64,000 nucleotides of DNA from Sacculina carcini (Eukaryota > Arthropoda > Thecostraca > Sacculinidae): contig OU696574.1 of the NCBI GenBank assembly GCA_916048095.2, positions 1,512,501 through 1,576,500 of the forward strand, in the 5' to 3' direction. Shown in pieces: positions 20,953 through 33,366 of this stretch; the stretch's first letter is position 1, and the number at the start of each line of letters is the position of its first letter. Made by a program: the position numbers and the translations under genes. The notes beneath the pieces were generated by a model. It was not told the DNA's origin, did no database searches, and saw only the letters and a program-made list of their open reading frames with translations.

Positions 20953-23299
20953 TCACTTGCGCAGACTATCCCAGGTTGGCATGCCGTCATAATCGGACGC
21001 CGGTCGCCGCGGGGGGACCACAAACCGCTTGGCCACGCGCTTCTCGAGCAATTCACCCCGCTGCTCGTCCACACTCAACGGCAGTCCCAGCTCGCGCTCC
21101 TCGCTGGCGATCCAACGCACCGCCTCACGTTTCTCGGCCTCAAAAGCCGGCTTGGCAGCGTCGAGTTCGGCACGTAATTCGTCCAGCTTGCGCTGTCGCA
21201 CGGCTTCCACATGCCGCTGTACCACGTGTCTAATACCGTCCTTACGACCACGCAACGGCTTCACACTAACATACCAGCACACACACACACACACACACAA
21301 GCACATAGATGAAAGAACAAGATATAAGAGGAAAATGAAAAATAATAAAGTTTGGCCACATAAGAGCTAAGCAAAACCGATGCAATTTCATATAGCTGTA
21401 TTTATTCAAATCCTGTTATACTCTTCTCTCTCTCTCTCTGTGTATGTAAGTAAGTAAGTAAGTGTATTGCCACAAACAAAATTAACAAGAAAACAAAAAA
21501 ACAAACAGCTAAATATTGCGGCGATAGTTGGTCGAGCTTAACAGCTCCTGGACGAACAGATTGACATAAACATTTCAACATTACATGCAATTGTATCAAT
21601 ACAGTTTAATTAACTCTAATATGATAATATAACAATTTAATCAGTTCACTCAATGAAAGTGTATACTATGAATGACATCATCGACAATTGTGAGTAGACA
21701 CGTGGAAACATGACAATATAAATAAGTACAAAATGTGCAACAAAATACGCATGTTCAGCGGTGTTCACATTCGGACACATTTGTTGTTTTGTTGCTCAAG
21801 CAGGTGTTTTTTTATTCTATTTTTATACACATTCTTATGTACTGCGTTCAGAAGTTGCTTAAGATTGATGGGAAGTTCATTGAACGAATTTATGTGTGTG
21901 TGTGTATGTGTATGTGTAATTTTTGTTGTTGTAATATATACTGTATTGCCACGGAATAATCACACACACACACAGTAACAACATAAACAATAAACAGTGG
22001 CAATGTTCGTTGAGCCGCGGCTCTTGAACGAACATGTATAATATCACATTGTTATACGACACACATGATATTTGCAATAATATATAAACAAAGAACAATC
22101 ACAATATTATAAAAATAAAAAATAAATTCGACAAAACTTACATTACATCGACACGATCTTCGACAAAAACGTACAGTACAGCAACAGTACACAAACAGTA
22201 CAGCAGTTGGGTTAAGATTACAATTGTGAAATCAAAATCCATCGCAATATTTTTTTAGTTTACTCTTAAAATGTGTGTGTATGTGTGTGTGTGTGCTCAC
22301 CTATTTGTGCATTACGGGATATGAGCTTGCGCTCGAGCTGTCCCGTCTCCAAATCATGATTTATCTGGTTTCTCCTTGAACGATTGAATTGTTCTCGTTT
22401 TTACTATTCCGAGCTGTCTAAACTATTCCAACTATTCTATGCTCCTTCTATAAGGAAAACTGTCCTGTTTGATCTTCTGTCGGCATCTTGTTTTTTTCAA
22501 TTTCATACCATGTCCCCTTTGATATCTCTCATTCCAAACAATCCAGCCTTTCCGATCCGTTTTTTGAAATCCTCTCATGTATTGGAAAATGTGTATTAAG
22601 TCCCCTCTCTGTCTTCTCTTTTCGAGTGTGTGTATGTGTGTGTATGTGTGTGTGTGTGTGTATAACACACTTATCGGGCAGTTGAGGTCTGAAGGTGATG
22701 TTGAGTTGTCGCAGCAGCCACTCGAAGCGGCGGTAATCTGTGACGCGCAGTCGCTGCAGCAGTTCGTAACGTCGGGCTCGCACTACACGCACACTGCCCC
22801 TCAAACGCTTGTCATGCTTGTGTTTGCCAGACAATAATTGTAACTGACGCCGCACAATCACCGTGTCACGCGCGACTGACACACACACACACACATACAC
22901 ATAAATAAATGTTGTAGGGCCGCACCGGCCTGTTAGACTATATGTTGGACTCTGTGGTGTAGTGGTTAGCACACCCGCCTCACAAGCGGGAGGTCCGTGG
23001 TTCGAATCCCGGCGAAGAAGAACTTATTTAGGCGAATTCTATAATCCTACAGCCCTTGTCCACCCAGCAGTAAATGATGGTACCAGATATCAGTCATGTG
23101 TTGTGCCATGCATTCTGGGGAGGTGGCCCTCTCTAATACGTCTTCCATCCTTGTGGCGTCATAGCGTGGAGAGGGTCGATTCTGCGGTGGCAGCGAGCTG
23201 CAAGGGACACACCTGTGTGTTCATAAGCTTCGGCCTCTTCCCGTGTAGCAGCTGTCACTTAGGCATTTAACCTTTAAAACCTTCATGGCGCCCCTGTGA

Positions 23300-23375
<76 letters not shown>

Positions 23376-26300
23376 GTGTGTGTGTGTATGTACTCTGTGC
23401 TTCCAGAGAGTGCCAGTCAAACTGATGCCGCTGAACGAACATGACAGTTTCGCGTATCACATACTGCAACAACTCTGGCTCACGAGCGAAATGCAGTGAC
23501 AGCACGTGTGACGTAATATCGTCCGACCTACAGGCATGCACACACACATACACATACATACAAGTGCATGGTGTAGCCCGTGTGTGTTTCTTTCATTTCC
23601 TTTCATTTACGTAATGTAAAAAACACAATTGTACATATATATGAGTGTAGTGTCATGTATTTGGTGAAAGTTGTTAGTATGTTAGTAGTTGAGTGTGTCA
23701 ATGTGTCAGTGTATAAATTTGTCAACGTTTCAATGTGTGTCAATGTGTCAGCATGTCAATGTGTCAATGAATCAGTGTGTCAATGAATCAGTGTGTCAAT
23801 GAGTCAATGTGTATATGGGTCAGTGTGTCAATGAGTCAGTGTGTCAATGAATCAGTGTGTCAATGAATCAGTGTATCAATGAGTCTATGTGTCAGTGTGT
23901 CAATGAGTCAGTGTATCAATGAGTCAGTGTGTCAATAAGTCAGTGTGTCAGTGAGTCAGTGTATCAATGAGTCAATGAGTCAGTGTATCAATGAATCAGT
24001 GTGTCAATGAGTCAACGAATCAGTGTGTCAATGAGTCAATGTGTCAGTGTGTCTATGAGTCAGTGTATCAATGAGTCAGTGTATCAATGAGTCAGTGTGT
24101 CAATGAGTCAGTGTATAAATGAGTCAGTGTATCAATGAGTCAGTGTGTCAATGAGTCAGTGTATCAATGAGTCAATGAGTCAGTGTATCAATGAATCAGT
24201 GTATCAATGAGTAGGTGTATCAATGAGTTAGTGTATCAATGAGTCAGTGTATAAATGAGTCAGTGTATCAATGAGTCAGTGTGTCAATGAGTCAGTGTGT
24301 CAATGAGTCAGTGTATCAATGAGTCAATGAGTCAGTGTATCAATGAATCAGTGTATCAATGAGTAGGTGTATCAATGAGTTAGTGTATCAATGAGTCAGT
24401 GTGTCAGTGAGTCAGTGTATCAATGAGTCAATGAGTCAGTGTATCAATGAATCAGTGTGTCAATGAGTCAACGAATCAGTGTGTCATTGAGTCAATGTGT
24501 CAGTGTGTCTATGAGTCAGTGTATCAATGAGTCAGTGTATCAATGAGGCAGTGTGTCAATGAGTCAGTGTATAAATGAGTCAGTGTATCAATGAGTCAGT
24601 GTGTCAATGAGTCAGTGTATCAATGAGTCAATGAGTCAGTGTGTCAATGTGTCAGTGTGTCTATGAGTCAATGTGTCAATGAATCAGTGTATCAATGATT
24701 CAGTGTATCAATGATTCAGTGTATCAATGAATCAGTGTATCAATGAGTCAGTGTATCAATGAGTCAATGTGTCAGTGTATAAATGAGTCAGTGTGTCAAT
24801 GAGTCAATGTGTCAGTGTATAAATGAGTCAATGTGTCAATGAGTCAGTGTATCAATGAGTCAATGTGTCAATGAGTCAATGAGTCAGTGTATCAATGAAT
24901 CAGTGTGTCAATGAGTGAGTGTGTCAGTGTGTCAATGAGTCAGTGTGTCAATGAGTCAGTGTATCAATGAGTGAGTGTGTCAGTGTGTCAATGAGTCAGT
25001 GTGTCAATGAGTCAGTGTGTCAATGAGTCAATGTGTCAATGAGTCAGTGTATCAATGAGTCAATGAGTCAGTGTATCAATGAATCAGTGTATCAATGAGT
25101 CAGTGTATCAATGAGTCAATGAGTCAGTGTATCAATGAATCAGTGTATCAATGAGTCAATGTGTCAATGAATCAGTGTATCAATGTGTCAATGAGTCAGT
25201 GTATCAATGAGTCAGTGTATCAATAAGTCAGTGTATCAATGAGTCAGTGTGTCAATGAGTCAGTGTATCAATGAGTCAGTGTGTCAATGAGTCAGTGTAT
25301 CAATGAGTCAGTGTGTCAATGAGTCAGTGTGTCAACGAGTCAGTGTATCAATGAGTGAGTGTGTCAATGAGTCAATGAATCAGTGTGTCAATGAATCAGT
25401 GTATAAATGAGTCAGTGTATCAATGAATCAGTGTGTCAATGAGTCAGTGTATCAATGAGTCAGTGTGTCAATGTGTCAGTGTGTCTATGAGTCAATGTGT
25501 CAGTGTATCAATGTGTCAATGATTCAGTGTATCAATGATTCAGTGTATCAATGAATCAGTGTATCAATGAGTCAGTGTATCAATGAGTCAGTGTATCAAT
25601 GAGTCAATGAGTCAGTGTATAAATGAGTCAGTGTGTCAATGAGTCAGTGTGTCAATGAGTCAGTGTGTCTATGAGTCAATGTGTCAGTGTATAAATGAGT
25701 CAATGTGTCAATGAGTCAGTGTATCAATGAGTCAATGTGTCAATGAGTCAATGAGTCAGTGTATCAATGAATCAGTGTGTCAATGAGTGAGTGTGTCAGT
25801 GTGTCAATGAGTCAGTGTGTCAATGAGTCAGTGTATCAATGAGTGAGTGTGTCAGTGTGTCAATGAGTCAGTGTGTCAATGAGTCAGTGTGTCAATGAGT
25901 CAATGTGTCAATGAGTCAGTGTATCAATGAGTCAATGAGTCAGTGTATCAATGAATCAGTGTATCAATGAGTCAATGAGTCAGTGTATCAATGAATCAGT
26001 GTATCAATGAGTCAATGTGTCAATGAATCAGTGTATCAATGTGTCAATGAGTCAGTGTATCAATGAGTCAGTGTATCAATAAGTCAGTGTATCAATGAGT
26101 CAGTGTGTCAATGAGTCAGTGTATCAATGAGTCAGTGTGTCAATGAGTCAGTGTATCAATGAGTCAGTGTGTCAATGAGTCAGTGTGTCAACGAGTCAGT
26201 GTATCAATGAGTGAGTGTGTCAATGAGTCAATGAATCAGTGTGTCAATGAATCAGTGTATAAATGAGTCAGTGTGTCAATGTGTCAATGAGTCAATGTGT

Positions 26301-27889
26301 CAGTGTATCAATGAATCAGTGTATCAATGAATCAGTGTGTCAATGAGTCAGTGTATCAATGAATCAGTGTGTCAGTGTATCAATGAGTCAGTGTGTCAAT
26401 GAGTCAGTGTATCAATGAGTCAGTGTATCAATGAGTCAATGAGTTAGTGTATCAATGAGTCAGTGTATCAATGAGTCAGTGTATCAATGAATCAGTGTGT
26501 CAATGAGTCAGTGTATCAATGAATCAGTGTATCAATGAATCAGTGTGTCAATGAGTCAGTGTATCAATGAATCAGTGTGTCAATGAATCAGTGTGTCAGT
26601 GTATCAATGAGTCAGTGTGTCAATGAATCAGTGTATCAATGAGTCAGTGTATCAATGAGTCAATGAGTTAGTGTATCAATGAGTCAGTGTGTCAATGAGT
26701 CAGTGTGTCAATGAGTGAGTGTATCAATGAGTCAATGTGTCAATGAGTCAGTGTGTCAATGAATCAATGTGTCAATGAGTCAGTGTGTCAATGAATCAAT
26801 GAGTCAGTGTGTCTATGAGTCAATGAGTCAGTGAGTCAGTGTGTCAATGAGTGAGTGTATCAATGAGTCAGTGTGTCAATGAGTCAGTGTGTCAATGAGT
26901 CAGTGTGTCAATGAGTCAATGTGTAAATGAGTCAATGTGTCAATGAATCAATGAGTCAGTGTGTCTATGAGTCAATGAGTCAGTGAGTCAATGAGTCAAT
27001 GAGTCAGTGTGTCAATGTATCAATGTGTCAATGAGTCAGTGTATCAATGAATCAGTGTGTCAATGAGTCAATGTATCAATGAGTCAATGTATCAATGAGT
27101 CAATGTATCAATGTGTCAATGAGTGTCTCACTGAGCCAACACATCGGCTGCTTGTTGTACATGCAGTCTGGGTCGCGCCAGGTCGGCGGGAGGCTGGTAA
27201 GGTGCGCCGTCACCGCCGTACGCCGGCTGCAGTTTGTCGGGCGGCGTGACAAAGCGCCAGCCCACCGTAACAGCCACGTCCCGTGTCTTGTTTCGTCGCC
27301 ACATCACACCACTGCCACTAGCGCCACCGCCGGCAGCAGACAGAGGAGCACGACACGACTGCAACACTGCACAAACCAATCAGTCAACATCAGACTCGTA
27401 TATCAGTGATTACAAAACATTCCCAGTGATCGCACCCCTCTTATACCCACAGTCAGTTCAAGCACCCCCTGAATTATTGATAGTTGTATGAAAATGAAAA
27501 TAATACAAACGAAGTAATAGCAAAACTTTTTTCATTTAAAATTCATTCATACAACTCCTTTCAAAGGATTAAGCAAAACTACGTTTTTCAGGAAAAATAG
27601 AATGCATATGTTAAGCATATAACTTCTTTGAAAAAATCACAAGAATCCTCAGGAAAGCCTGTTCTAAATGAAGTGTGTTCAGTGTATGCTCTGATAATTA
27701 TCAGTTCGTTCAATTATAACTGAACGAACGCCAAGTACAATGTGACCGCAAAATACTATCAAAACGCATCAAACAAAGTCGCTAATTTTGTGTTCAAATT
27801 ACCGTGCGATTGAAATAGTATGAATAAAATAGGTTTAAATACTTACGTAGATTTCTGAGCGACGAACGACAAGCTGCCAATGAAGCCAT
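20953..27889 (-). CDS. MRPS15: Mitochondrial ribosomal protein S15 (uS15m), five exons
   Basis: Small-subunit mitoribosome protein. Exons on the minus strand: 27889-27847, 27366-27132, 23527-23394, 22875-22671 and 21265-20953. All junctions are GT-AG, phases agree and the sum is 930 nt (309 residues). The N-terminus (MASLAACRSSLRNL) fits a mitochondrial import signal. Exon 2 encodes RFVTPPDKLQPAYGGD; exon 3 the helix HFAREPELLQYVIRETVMF; exon 4 the S15 core, KHKHDKR then LLQRLRVTDYRRFEWLLRQL; exon 5 a charged C-terminal helix (RQRKLDELRAELDAAKPAFE) like that of other invertebrate members. Intron 2 holds the 8-bp minisatellite, intron 3 a SINE and intron 4 a LINE tail. Introns 3 and 4 start with (CA)n and end with (TG)n. 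Confidence 0.88.
22310..22640 (-). pseudogene. CR1/L2-like LINE 3' fragment in MRPS15 intron 4
   Basis: The minus-strand reading contains LEKRRQRGDLIHIFQYMRGF, then RGHGMKLKKTRCRQKIKQDS, the conserved C-terminal block of CR1-clade reverse transcriptases (L-x-R-R-x-R-G-D-L-I ... R-G-H-x-x-K-L-K-K). A stop, frame slips and a missing 5' end make it dead. It runs in the same sense as the host gene. Confidence 0.75.
22947..23017 (+). other. tRNA-Val(CAC)-derived head of a SINE (RNA polymerase III promoter)
   Basis: It has an A-box-like TGGTGTAGTGG, an anticodon arm CCCGC-CTCACAA-GCGGG (anticodon CAC) and a perfect B box GGTTCGAATCC. The acceptor stem does not pair well and the sequence runs straight into the SINE body, so it is a retroposon promoter rather than a working tRNA gene. 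Confidence 0.8.
22947..23280 (+). mobile_element. Full-length tRNA-derived SINE in MRPS15 intron 3
   Basis: The tRNA-Val-like head (22947-23017) is followed by a body shared with 9713-9990 and a tail near TTTAACCTTTAAAACC. The two copies are very similar, so the family was active recently. It sits antisense to the host gene. I do not recognise the body as one of the named SINE core domains. Confidence 0.82.
23301..23374 (+). repeat. (TG)n tract, read as (CA)n just inside the 5' end of MRPS15 intron 3
   Basis: About 75 bp of pure TG, continuing after one CC interruption to 23388. In the MRPS15 transcript it is an AC tract beginning about six bases after the donor of exon 3. The opposite end of the same intron carries the complementary TG tract next to the acceptor. 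Confidence 0.95.
23692..27127 (+). repeat. 3.4-kb minisatellite of 8-bp units containing AP-1 sites
   Basis: The array consists of alternating 8-bp words, mainly ATGAGTCA, GTGTATCA, GTGTGTCA and ATGAATCA, over more than 400 units. The word boundary TGAGTCA is the AP-1/TRE consensus and occurs roughly two to three times per 60 bp, so of the order of 150 times. It fills most of MRPS15 intron 2 and ends a few bases inside the donor. A higher-order repeat of about 0.82-0.87 kb is visible within it. Confidence 0.95.
27400..27665 (+). mobile_element. hAT MITE fragment, family 2
   Basis: The sequence from about CTGAATTATTGATAGTTGTAT to the GAATCC block near 27650 closely matches 41165-41355 and, more loosely, 57690-57840. 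The terminal CAGTGGTTCTC end is missing here. It lies in MRPS15 intron 1. Confidence 0.65.
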
Positions 27890-28870
27890 CGCGACTGCTG
27901 ATTTCAGACTGGCGTCGGTAATCTATCCACCGATTAAATTGCTTCTTCTATAAATATGCCGGTAGTGTTGACTGTAAAGCACAAAAAGCGTTAAACGATC
28001 ACCAGGTAAACAATGAATGATGATATTCAGATATTCAAGTGACTCCATTGGTCGATAAGACCTTTTTAAACCGCATAGACTAGACAGGTATTATGCACAG
28101 TATTCACTAAGTATTCATGCACAGGGTAGTCTACTGAATCAACATATAATACTAATAAAAGCGAAATGGACCAGCATTATAAGAAATATAAACATGCGTA
28201 TAAGCATGCGTATAAACATGAAAATTGAAAAAATACACCTTGATACCGAATGATAACGCCACCGATGTTCGCTAACCTGCTCATCCATGGCTTGACATAA
28301 AGTCGTCAAATGCAATATCTGGAATCTTTGTGATTTGTTCAAGTGGCATTTAAATTGGCGCGCGTGCGTGTGGTGAATCAGGCGGGTTTTATTGCGTGCG
28401 TGTTATTTGTTGTATTGGTATAGAAAACAGCGGGTAAATTTTGATAGACGCTAATTTGCTCGCCTTAGATAGCCTAGGGTATGTTTTTCTGAGTGTGAAG
28501 TCATTTTTTGTGCTGTTGACGAGTCATTTAGTGGACTTTTTTTTGGGAAATCCATTTAGTCGAGACATTCCTGTATATTTTTGCGATATTTCATGAGTCA
28601 TGATATATATGTCTAGCGGATATTTCATGGTATATATAAACACGATTTGCGAATGACGCGAGTCAAAACCATATCAACCAATTAAAGGTCACAAGGAACC
28701 AAATGAAAATTAAGCAAACCTAAAAGTAGTGTGAAATTCCTAGTATCAGCGTCCAATAGCGACTTGCCTTTCATACACTGTTTTGGTTGTTCTCTTAAGG
28801 TGTCCGCATTTGTCGTTTTTGCAACGCTCAAGCGAACAGCACATATCAGTTGAATGAGTGCTTAAAGCGC
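27890..28870. promoter_or_regulatory. Shared upstream region between divergent MRPS15 and EDC4
   Basis: About 1 kb separates the two start codons. It is AT-rich, with palindrome-like AT patches near 28600 and no obvious TATA box in the usual place for either gene. It probably contains both promoters, but no element can be assigned with confidence. No additional gene seen. Confidence 0.45.
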
Positions 28871-31800
28871 ATGAACTTTGTCAAACAGAATACATTCACC
28901 ATGATGTACGATGATCCACCATCGGAGGCCTCGTCGTCTCCTTCACGCGACAACGACCCTCCTCAACTATCCTCCGAGCCTCAGACAGTGGAGTTCACGT
29001 GCGACGATTCGCAGCATCTGCACGCGCTGCTCAGCCGTGACGTCTCCGTTGTCGTGCCGCCTGGCCTGCACTCTACAGGCAGTTCGCACGTGCGTCAAAC
29101 CACTGTGGTCGACTACATGTGGGAGCGACGCGTGTACGACGGTCGTTTGGTGGCGACCCACGGCTCTCTTCTGGCGTATGCGGTGCGCATGCGCGAGCGC
29201 GCCGCCGTGCGTGTGGTCGACGCCAACTGCCGTGACCGTCGAGCTCTGATCGAGCTGGGCGGCACCGTGCTGGACCTGGCGTTCGCTCACTGCGGCGGAC
29301 GTGGCGACAGTGGTGACGCACTACTGGCAGTTGTCGACGATCGTGGCGCACTCACTGTGGCCTCAGTTACAGATGACGCCGACGCGGCCGATTTGAAGGT
29401 CAATTGGTTATACTTCTGCTTGTTGTGCACTTCCATCTGTCTTTATTTATGTGTGAGTGATATTTTATTAAATGAAAAAGTATGTCGTATAGGGATTTGA
29501 ATGAAGGGATTTGAAACCCGGTCTTTTACAATGTTTGATCGACATGCGTGTGTGTGTGTACGTGATTTACGTGTTGATCTGTGTGTGTACGTGATTTACG
29601 CTGTACTATGTCGTCTCTCTCGTTTTTTTGCTAATATCCGAAAAGCAGGGCGAGATGTTGAAGCAGAAATGCAGAAAGCAGAGCAAAATTTGAACTGGAA
29701 AATATTTGCAACAAATTGTTAATTGGTTTTAATATTAACATTGTCATTAATGTTTTGAGTAGCATCCGCAGGTTGAGCTCACATTACCTGCTCGCATGTG
29801 TGTGTGTGTGTGTCAGGTGTGTGTACGTCTCGTGCTGCGCGTGCACTCGCCTCCGGAGCCTACCGCCGTCGCTGCTGAGACGTTGGTACAACACGTGCAT
29901 GTCGTGTGGTGTCCTTACGTGCCGGAGACGGGCAGTGACAATGACGAAGACAATGACGCCGATGATGATCCGGCGCGCATGTTGGTCTTCACGCACGATC
30001 ACGACGCACATCTGGTGAACGTGGCGCGGCTGATGGACACACACGGCGCCGGCACCACGCTGCAACTGGACAGCCTGACGGGCGATAGCGACGACAGCGG
30101 CGTGTGGCCGTTGCGACGTCACGCCGGCCGCATTGTCGCCGCGTGCTTCTCGCCGGACGGCTCGGCTGTGGCGACGGCATGCGGCGACGGTGTGGTGCGC
30201 TTCTTCCACACGCCGGTCGACGAGTGCGGCGACACGCCGCCCGGCAGCGAGGTGCCCTTGCGGCCGGTGCACGAGTGGCGACCGCATGACGGCCAGCCGC
30301 TGGCGTCACTGCTCTTTCTCGACAATCAGCAGCAGCCGTCGCCGGAGGCCTCGTTCTGGAAGCTGGTGGTGACGGGCGCCGACGAGAATCGGCAGTTGAA
30401 GTTGTGGTCGTGCACGGACTGGCAGTGCCTGCAGACACTCACTATTCGCATGCAAGGCAGCCGGGATGGTGGTGGCGATCATGTATCGCGACCATTGAGT
30501 GTGTTGGTCGACCGCACCGCGTCGCACGTGTTGGTCAGTGATATTCTGGCGCGCCAGCTTCTGGTGCTCAGTTTGACGGACGAGTCGGCGGGCGGACGTC
30601 ATTTCAATCAAGTGCATCGGCTGGCTCTGATGAATTGCCCGCTATCACTGGCCGTACAGCTGACTAAACGCGTGCCGAAGACGGCCGAGGCGTCTGGTAT
30701 GGATGGTGACTCAGTGGACCGTTCGTGCCACACGCAAATCAGCTGTTTCATCGTGCAGCCTCGCTCATTGCAGTTGTCCACGCTGAGTCTGCCGTGCTCG
30801 GGCGTTCAGCTGGATGTGGGCGTGTGCCGGCCTGGACTGCAGGAGCGGCCGGCGGCAGTGGAGCCGAGCGCCGACGCACCGTCTCATCCGGCAGATGGCG
30901 ATGAAGGCGACGCGGTGTCGGGAGACAATGCAGCACTGCGCGCCCTCGTCATGCAGTTGTCGTCGGTGGCTGTGTCGCAGCAGGACAGTCGCGCGGACAC
31001 CGCACCCGTCCTCGATGATGATGCCGAGTCTGCCGACCAGCGTACACATGCTGTCGACGACCCCGATTGCCGTACGTCACCGCCTGTCAGTCTAATGACG
31101 CCGCAAGCTTTCCAGCCGTCGCCAGACAACTCGGCCGGCGCGGCGGCGGCGGCGGCGGCAGCCAGCTGTTTCAGAGCCGATTTGTCCGTGGCCACGACAG
31201 CCGACAGCAACGAGAGCTCGCCGTCGATCGAGGTTCAGGATATTCTCAACGGAGGCAGTTGTCCTGCTTCACCGGCCGCCGCCGCGGCAGCGGCAGCAGC
31301 TGGGTTTCCGTCTCCGCCGCCTGTACCTGCGGTCGTCGAGCTTGGTGTGGCGGGCACTCAGTGGCCAGCGGCGCCCGTCGTCTCCGCAGCGGCCGGTGTT
31401 GCTGACGGTGTTGTGCTGACACGGTCTTGTCATGGCGGCGCTGATACTGATCACTGTCTGGCGCAGTTGGCCACTTCTGTCGCCGATATCGGACGGCATA
31501 TGCGCGAGCTACGGTCTCAAGTGAGCTCGGCGTGCGACTCTGCCGCACGTCAGCAGACGGCTGCCTCGCGTGACGACGTTCACACGACCGTCGACTCGTG
31601 TATGCGTCGATTCTGCGACGAGCAACAGCGCCGTGCGGCCGCCGATGAGAAGGCTGTCGTGCAGGCTATGCGGAAACAAGTGACCGAGTGTGTGCAGGCA
31701 GAGTTTGAGCAGCGCGTACTGCCGGCGCTCACGAAGCGACTACAATCGGTGGACGGGCTTGTGCGACACGAGGTGAGTGCACGTCTGGCCAACGTTGAAG

Positions 31801-32753
31801 CTGTGGTGCGTGAGCAGCTTCGTGGCTGTGTGAATGCCAGCGGCGTGGCTGACACAGTTGCGACGGCTGTGGCGCCTGCTGTACAGTCGGCAGTGACGGC
31901 ACGGTGTCGCGAGACGCTCGCCTCCTCTGTGGTGCCGGCCTACGAGCGAGCCACGGCCGCACTGCTACAACAGCTGGCCGCTAGCTTCCAGCAGGGTACG
32001 GCGCATTATCTGCAGCGAGTCGACGAGCGTTTGGCCGCCTATCAGCAGCGACAACAGGCGCAACAAGATCAGCGCGTGCACAAGACGCTAGCAGAGCTGA
32101 GTGCGGCCGTGGAGAATGTACAGCAGTGTGTGGCGGCGTGCAAGTCGAGCCACGACAAAATCGGCGCACTGACGACGATTGTGACGCAGACGCGAGCCGA
32201 CACGGCGCGCTGTCTCCAGCTGTGTCTGCAACAGCAACAACAGTTGAGCAGTGTGGTTGCAGGCGGTGGCGGCGTGGCTGCAATGAACGCCAATCAGTCA
32301 GGCCAGACTGCTGGCATGATAGCAAGTGGCATGGCCGCTGTCAATAATATCGAGCTTACCAAAACCCGTCTCAAACAGCTGAGTCGCGACGGCCGCTACA
32401 ACGCCGCCTTCCAAACGGCCCTGCAGGCATCCGACCTTCAGCTGGTGGTCTTTTTGTGTCGCCTGGTGTCAGCGGCCGAAGTATTCTCGGTCCGCACCGC
32501 TGACGCACTGGAGCAGCCGGTGCTACTGGCTCTCGTGCAGCAGTTGTCTGTGGACGTCACATGTGACTCAGACGTCAAGCTTGCCTACCTGCATGAGGCT
32601 CTGCTTAGTGTGGAACCGCAACATGCGGCCGTACGGGAACACTTACCAGTGGTGTTGCGTCCGTTGACCGGCCGTTTGACGTCGTTCATTGCGGCGCAGC
32701 CGTCCAACAAACTGGCGCGCAATGTGCTAATGCAGTGTCGGGCGCTGCTGTAA
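28871..32753 (+). CDS. EDC4: Enhancer of mRNA-decapping protein 4 (Ge-1/Hedls), two exons
   Basis: P-body scaffold that promotes decapping by DCP2. Exons 28871-29398 and 29817-32753 join in phase 0, giving 1,154 residues. The first in-frame ATG is 28871. The N-terminal WD40 region includes GTVLDLAFAH, then VVWCPYVPE, HAGRIVAACFSPDGSAVATA (about 277-297) and VVTGADENRQLKLW (about 360-373), matching human EDC4 motif for motif. A low-complexity linker follows, with alanine runs near 618 and 665. Residues about 730-1010 form a long helical region corresponding to the EDC4 coiled-coil part (RHEVSARLANVEAVVREQLR). The C-terminal Ge-1 domain (about 1021-1154) has NAAFQTALQASDLQLVVFLC. The 418-bp intron ends in TG repeats and CAG. 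Confidence 0.93.
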
Positions 32754-33366
32754 CTCAGCCCTGTTTGTTTCCTTGAGATTGGCCAGTTTTCAATAGCCCA
32801 GAGTGTGGGCGTGTGACGTTTCTGTGTGTGTGTGTAAAATTGTACCACAGCCAGTAAGATGTATTCGGTGTTCATTTGGTGTTTTGATTCTGTTGTCGTT
32901 TAGATTTTAAATCGGAATATACTGTTTTGGAGATATATTCCGACGATGGTATATGCCGATATATGCTGAATTGAACACCAACGAATTTTGAAAGAGACTA
33001 ATGTTAGACGTTTAATAAAAGTTAGAGGCGTTTTCATGGTATTCAAGTCAGCCGCACTTGCTCCGTAATTGTTGGACATTCTAACTGCCTGCAACAGTAC
33101 TGCAACACTGGCAGACCCAGAGGGGGGCTCAGGAGGTTGAAGCCCCCCCCCAAATGCTTCTATCAACTCTTCATAGCCGACAGGCTCAATAAGAGGGCAA
33201 GAAAGATTATCGCATTATCGCAAAGACGTTGCATAATGAAGAATGTATATGACGGATAGTCCCCAAAACTATTTCAGCCCCTCCCAAAATTGCAAAATTG
33301 AATCCGCCGCTGTAGATATAATACGACTTGTCAAACACACATAGCTGACTTGAAATCCCAACATTT
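32754..33366. other. Convergent 3' region between EDC4 and FOXRED1, with a MITE
   Basis: Contains AATAAA at 33014-33019, a possible EDC4 polyadenylation signal, and a family 1 hAT-like MITE at about 33110-33315. No further gene seen. Confidence 0.55.
33110..33315 (+). mobile_element. hAT-like MITE, family 1, copy D
   Basis: Left end CACTGGCAGACCCAGAGG, then GGCTCAGGAGGTTGAAGCCC; right end GAATCCGCCGCTG. The middle block is partly deleted compared with copy C. No clear target duplication remains. It lies about 50 bp beyond the FOXRED1 stop codon. Confidence 0.68.

Noticed and set aside
22295-22380. Possible extra MRPS15 exon ending at a GTGAGC donor on the minus strand
   Set aside because: No acceptor fits, the sequence belongs to a LINE tail, and exon 4 joins exon 5 directly in phase.
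22947-23017. Functional tRNA-Val gene
   Set aside because: The acceptor stem is poor and the sequence continues into a SINE body shared with another locus.
23692-27127. CRISPR-like array
   Set aside because: The repeats are contiguous 8-bp words without unique spacers, in an animal intron.
28892-29351. Long frames opposite or overlapping EDC4, FOXRED1, DPF and EIF3C
   Set aside because: These are antisense or shifted-frame shadows in GC-rich coding sequence; the chosen frames have clear family matches.
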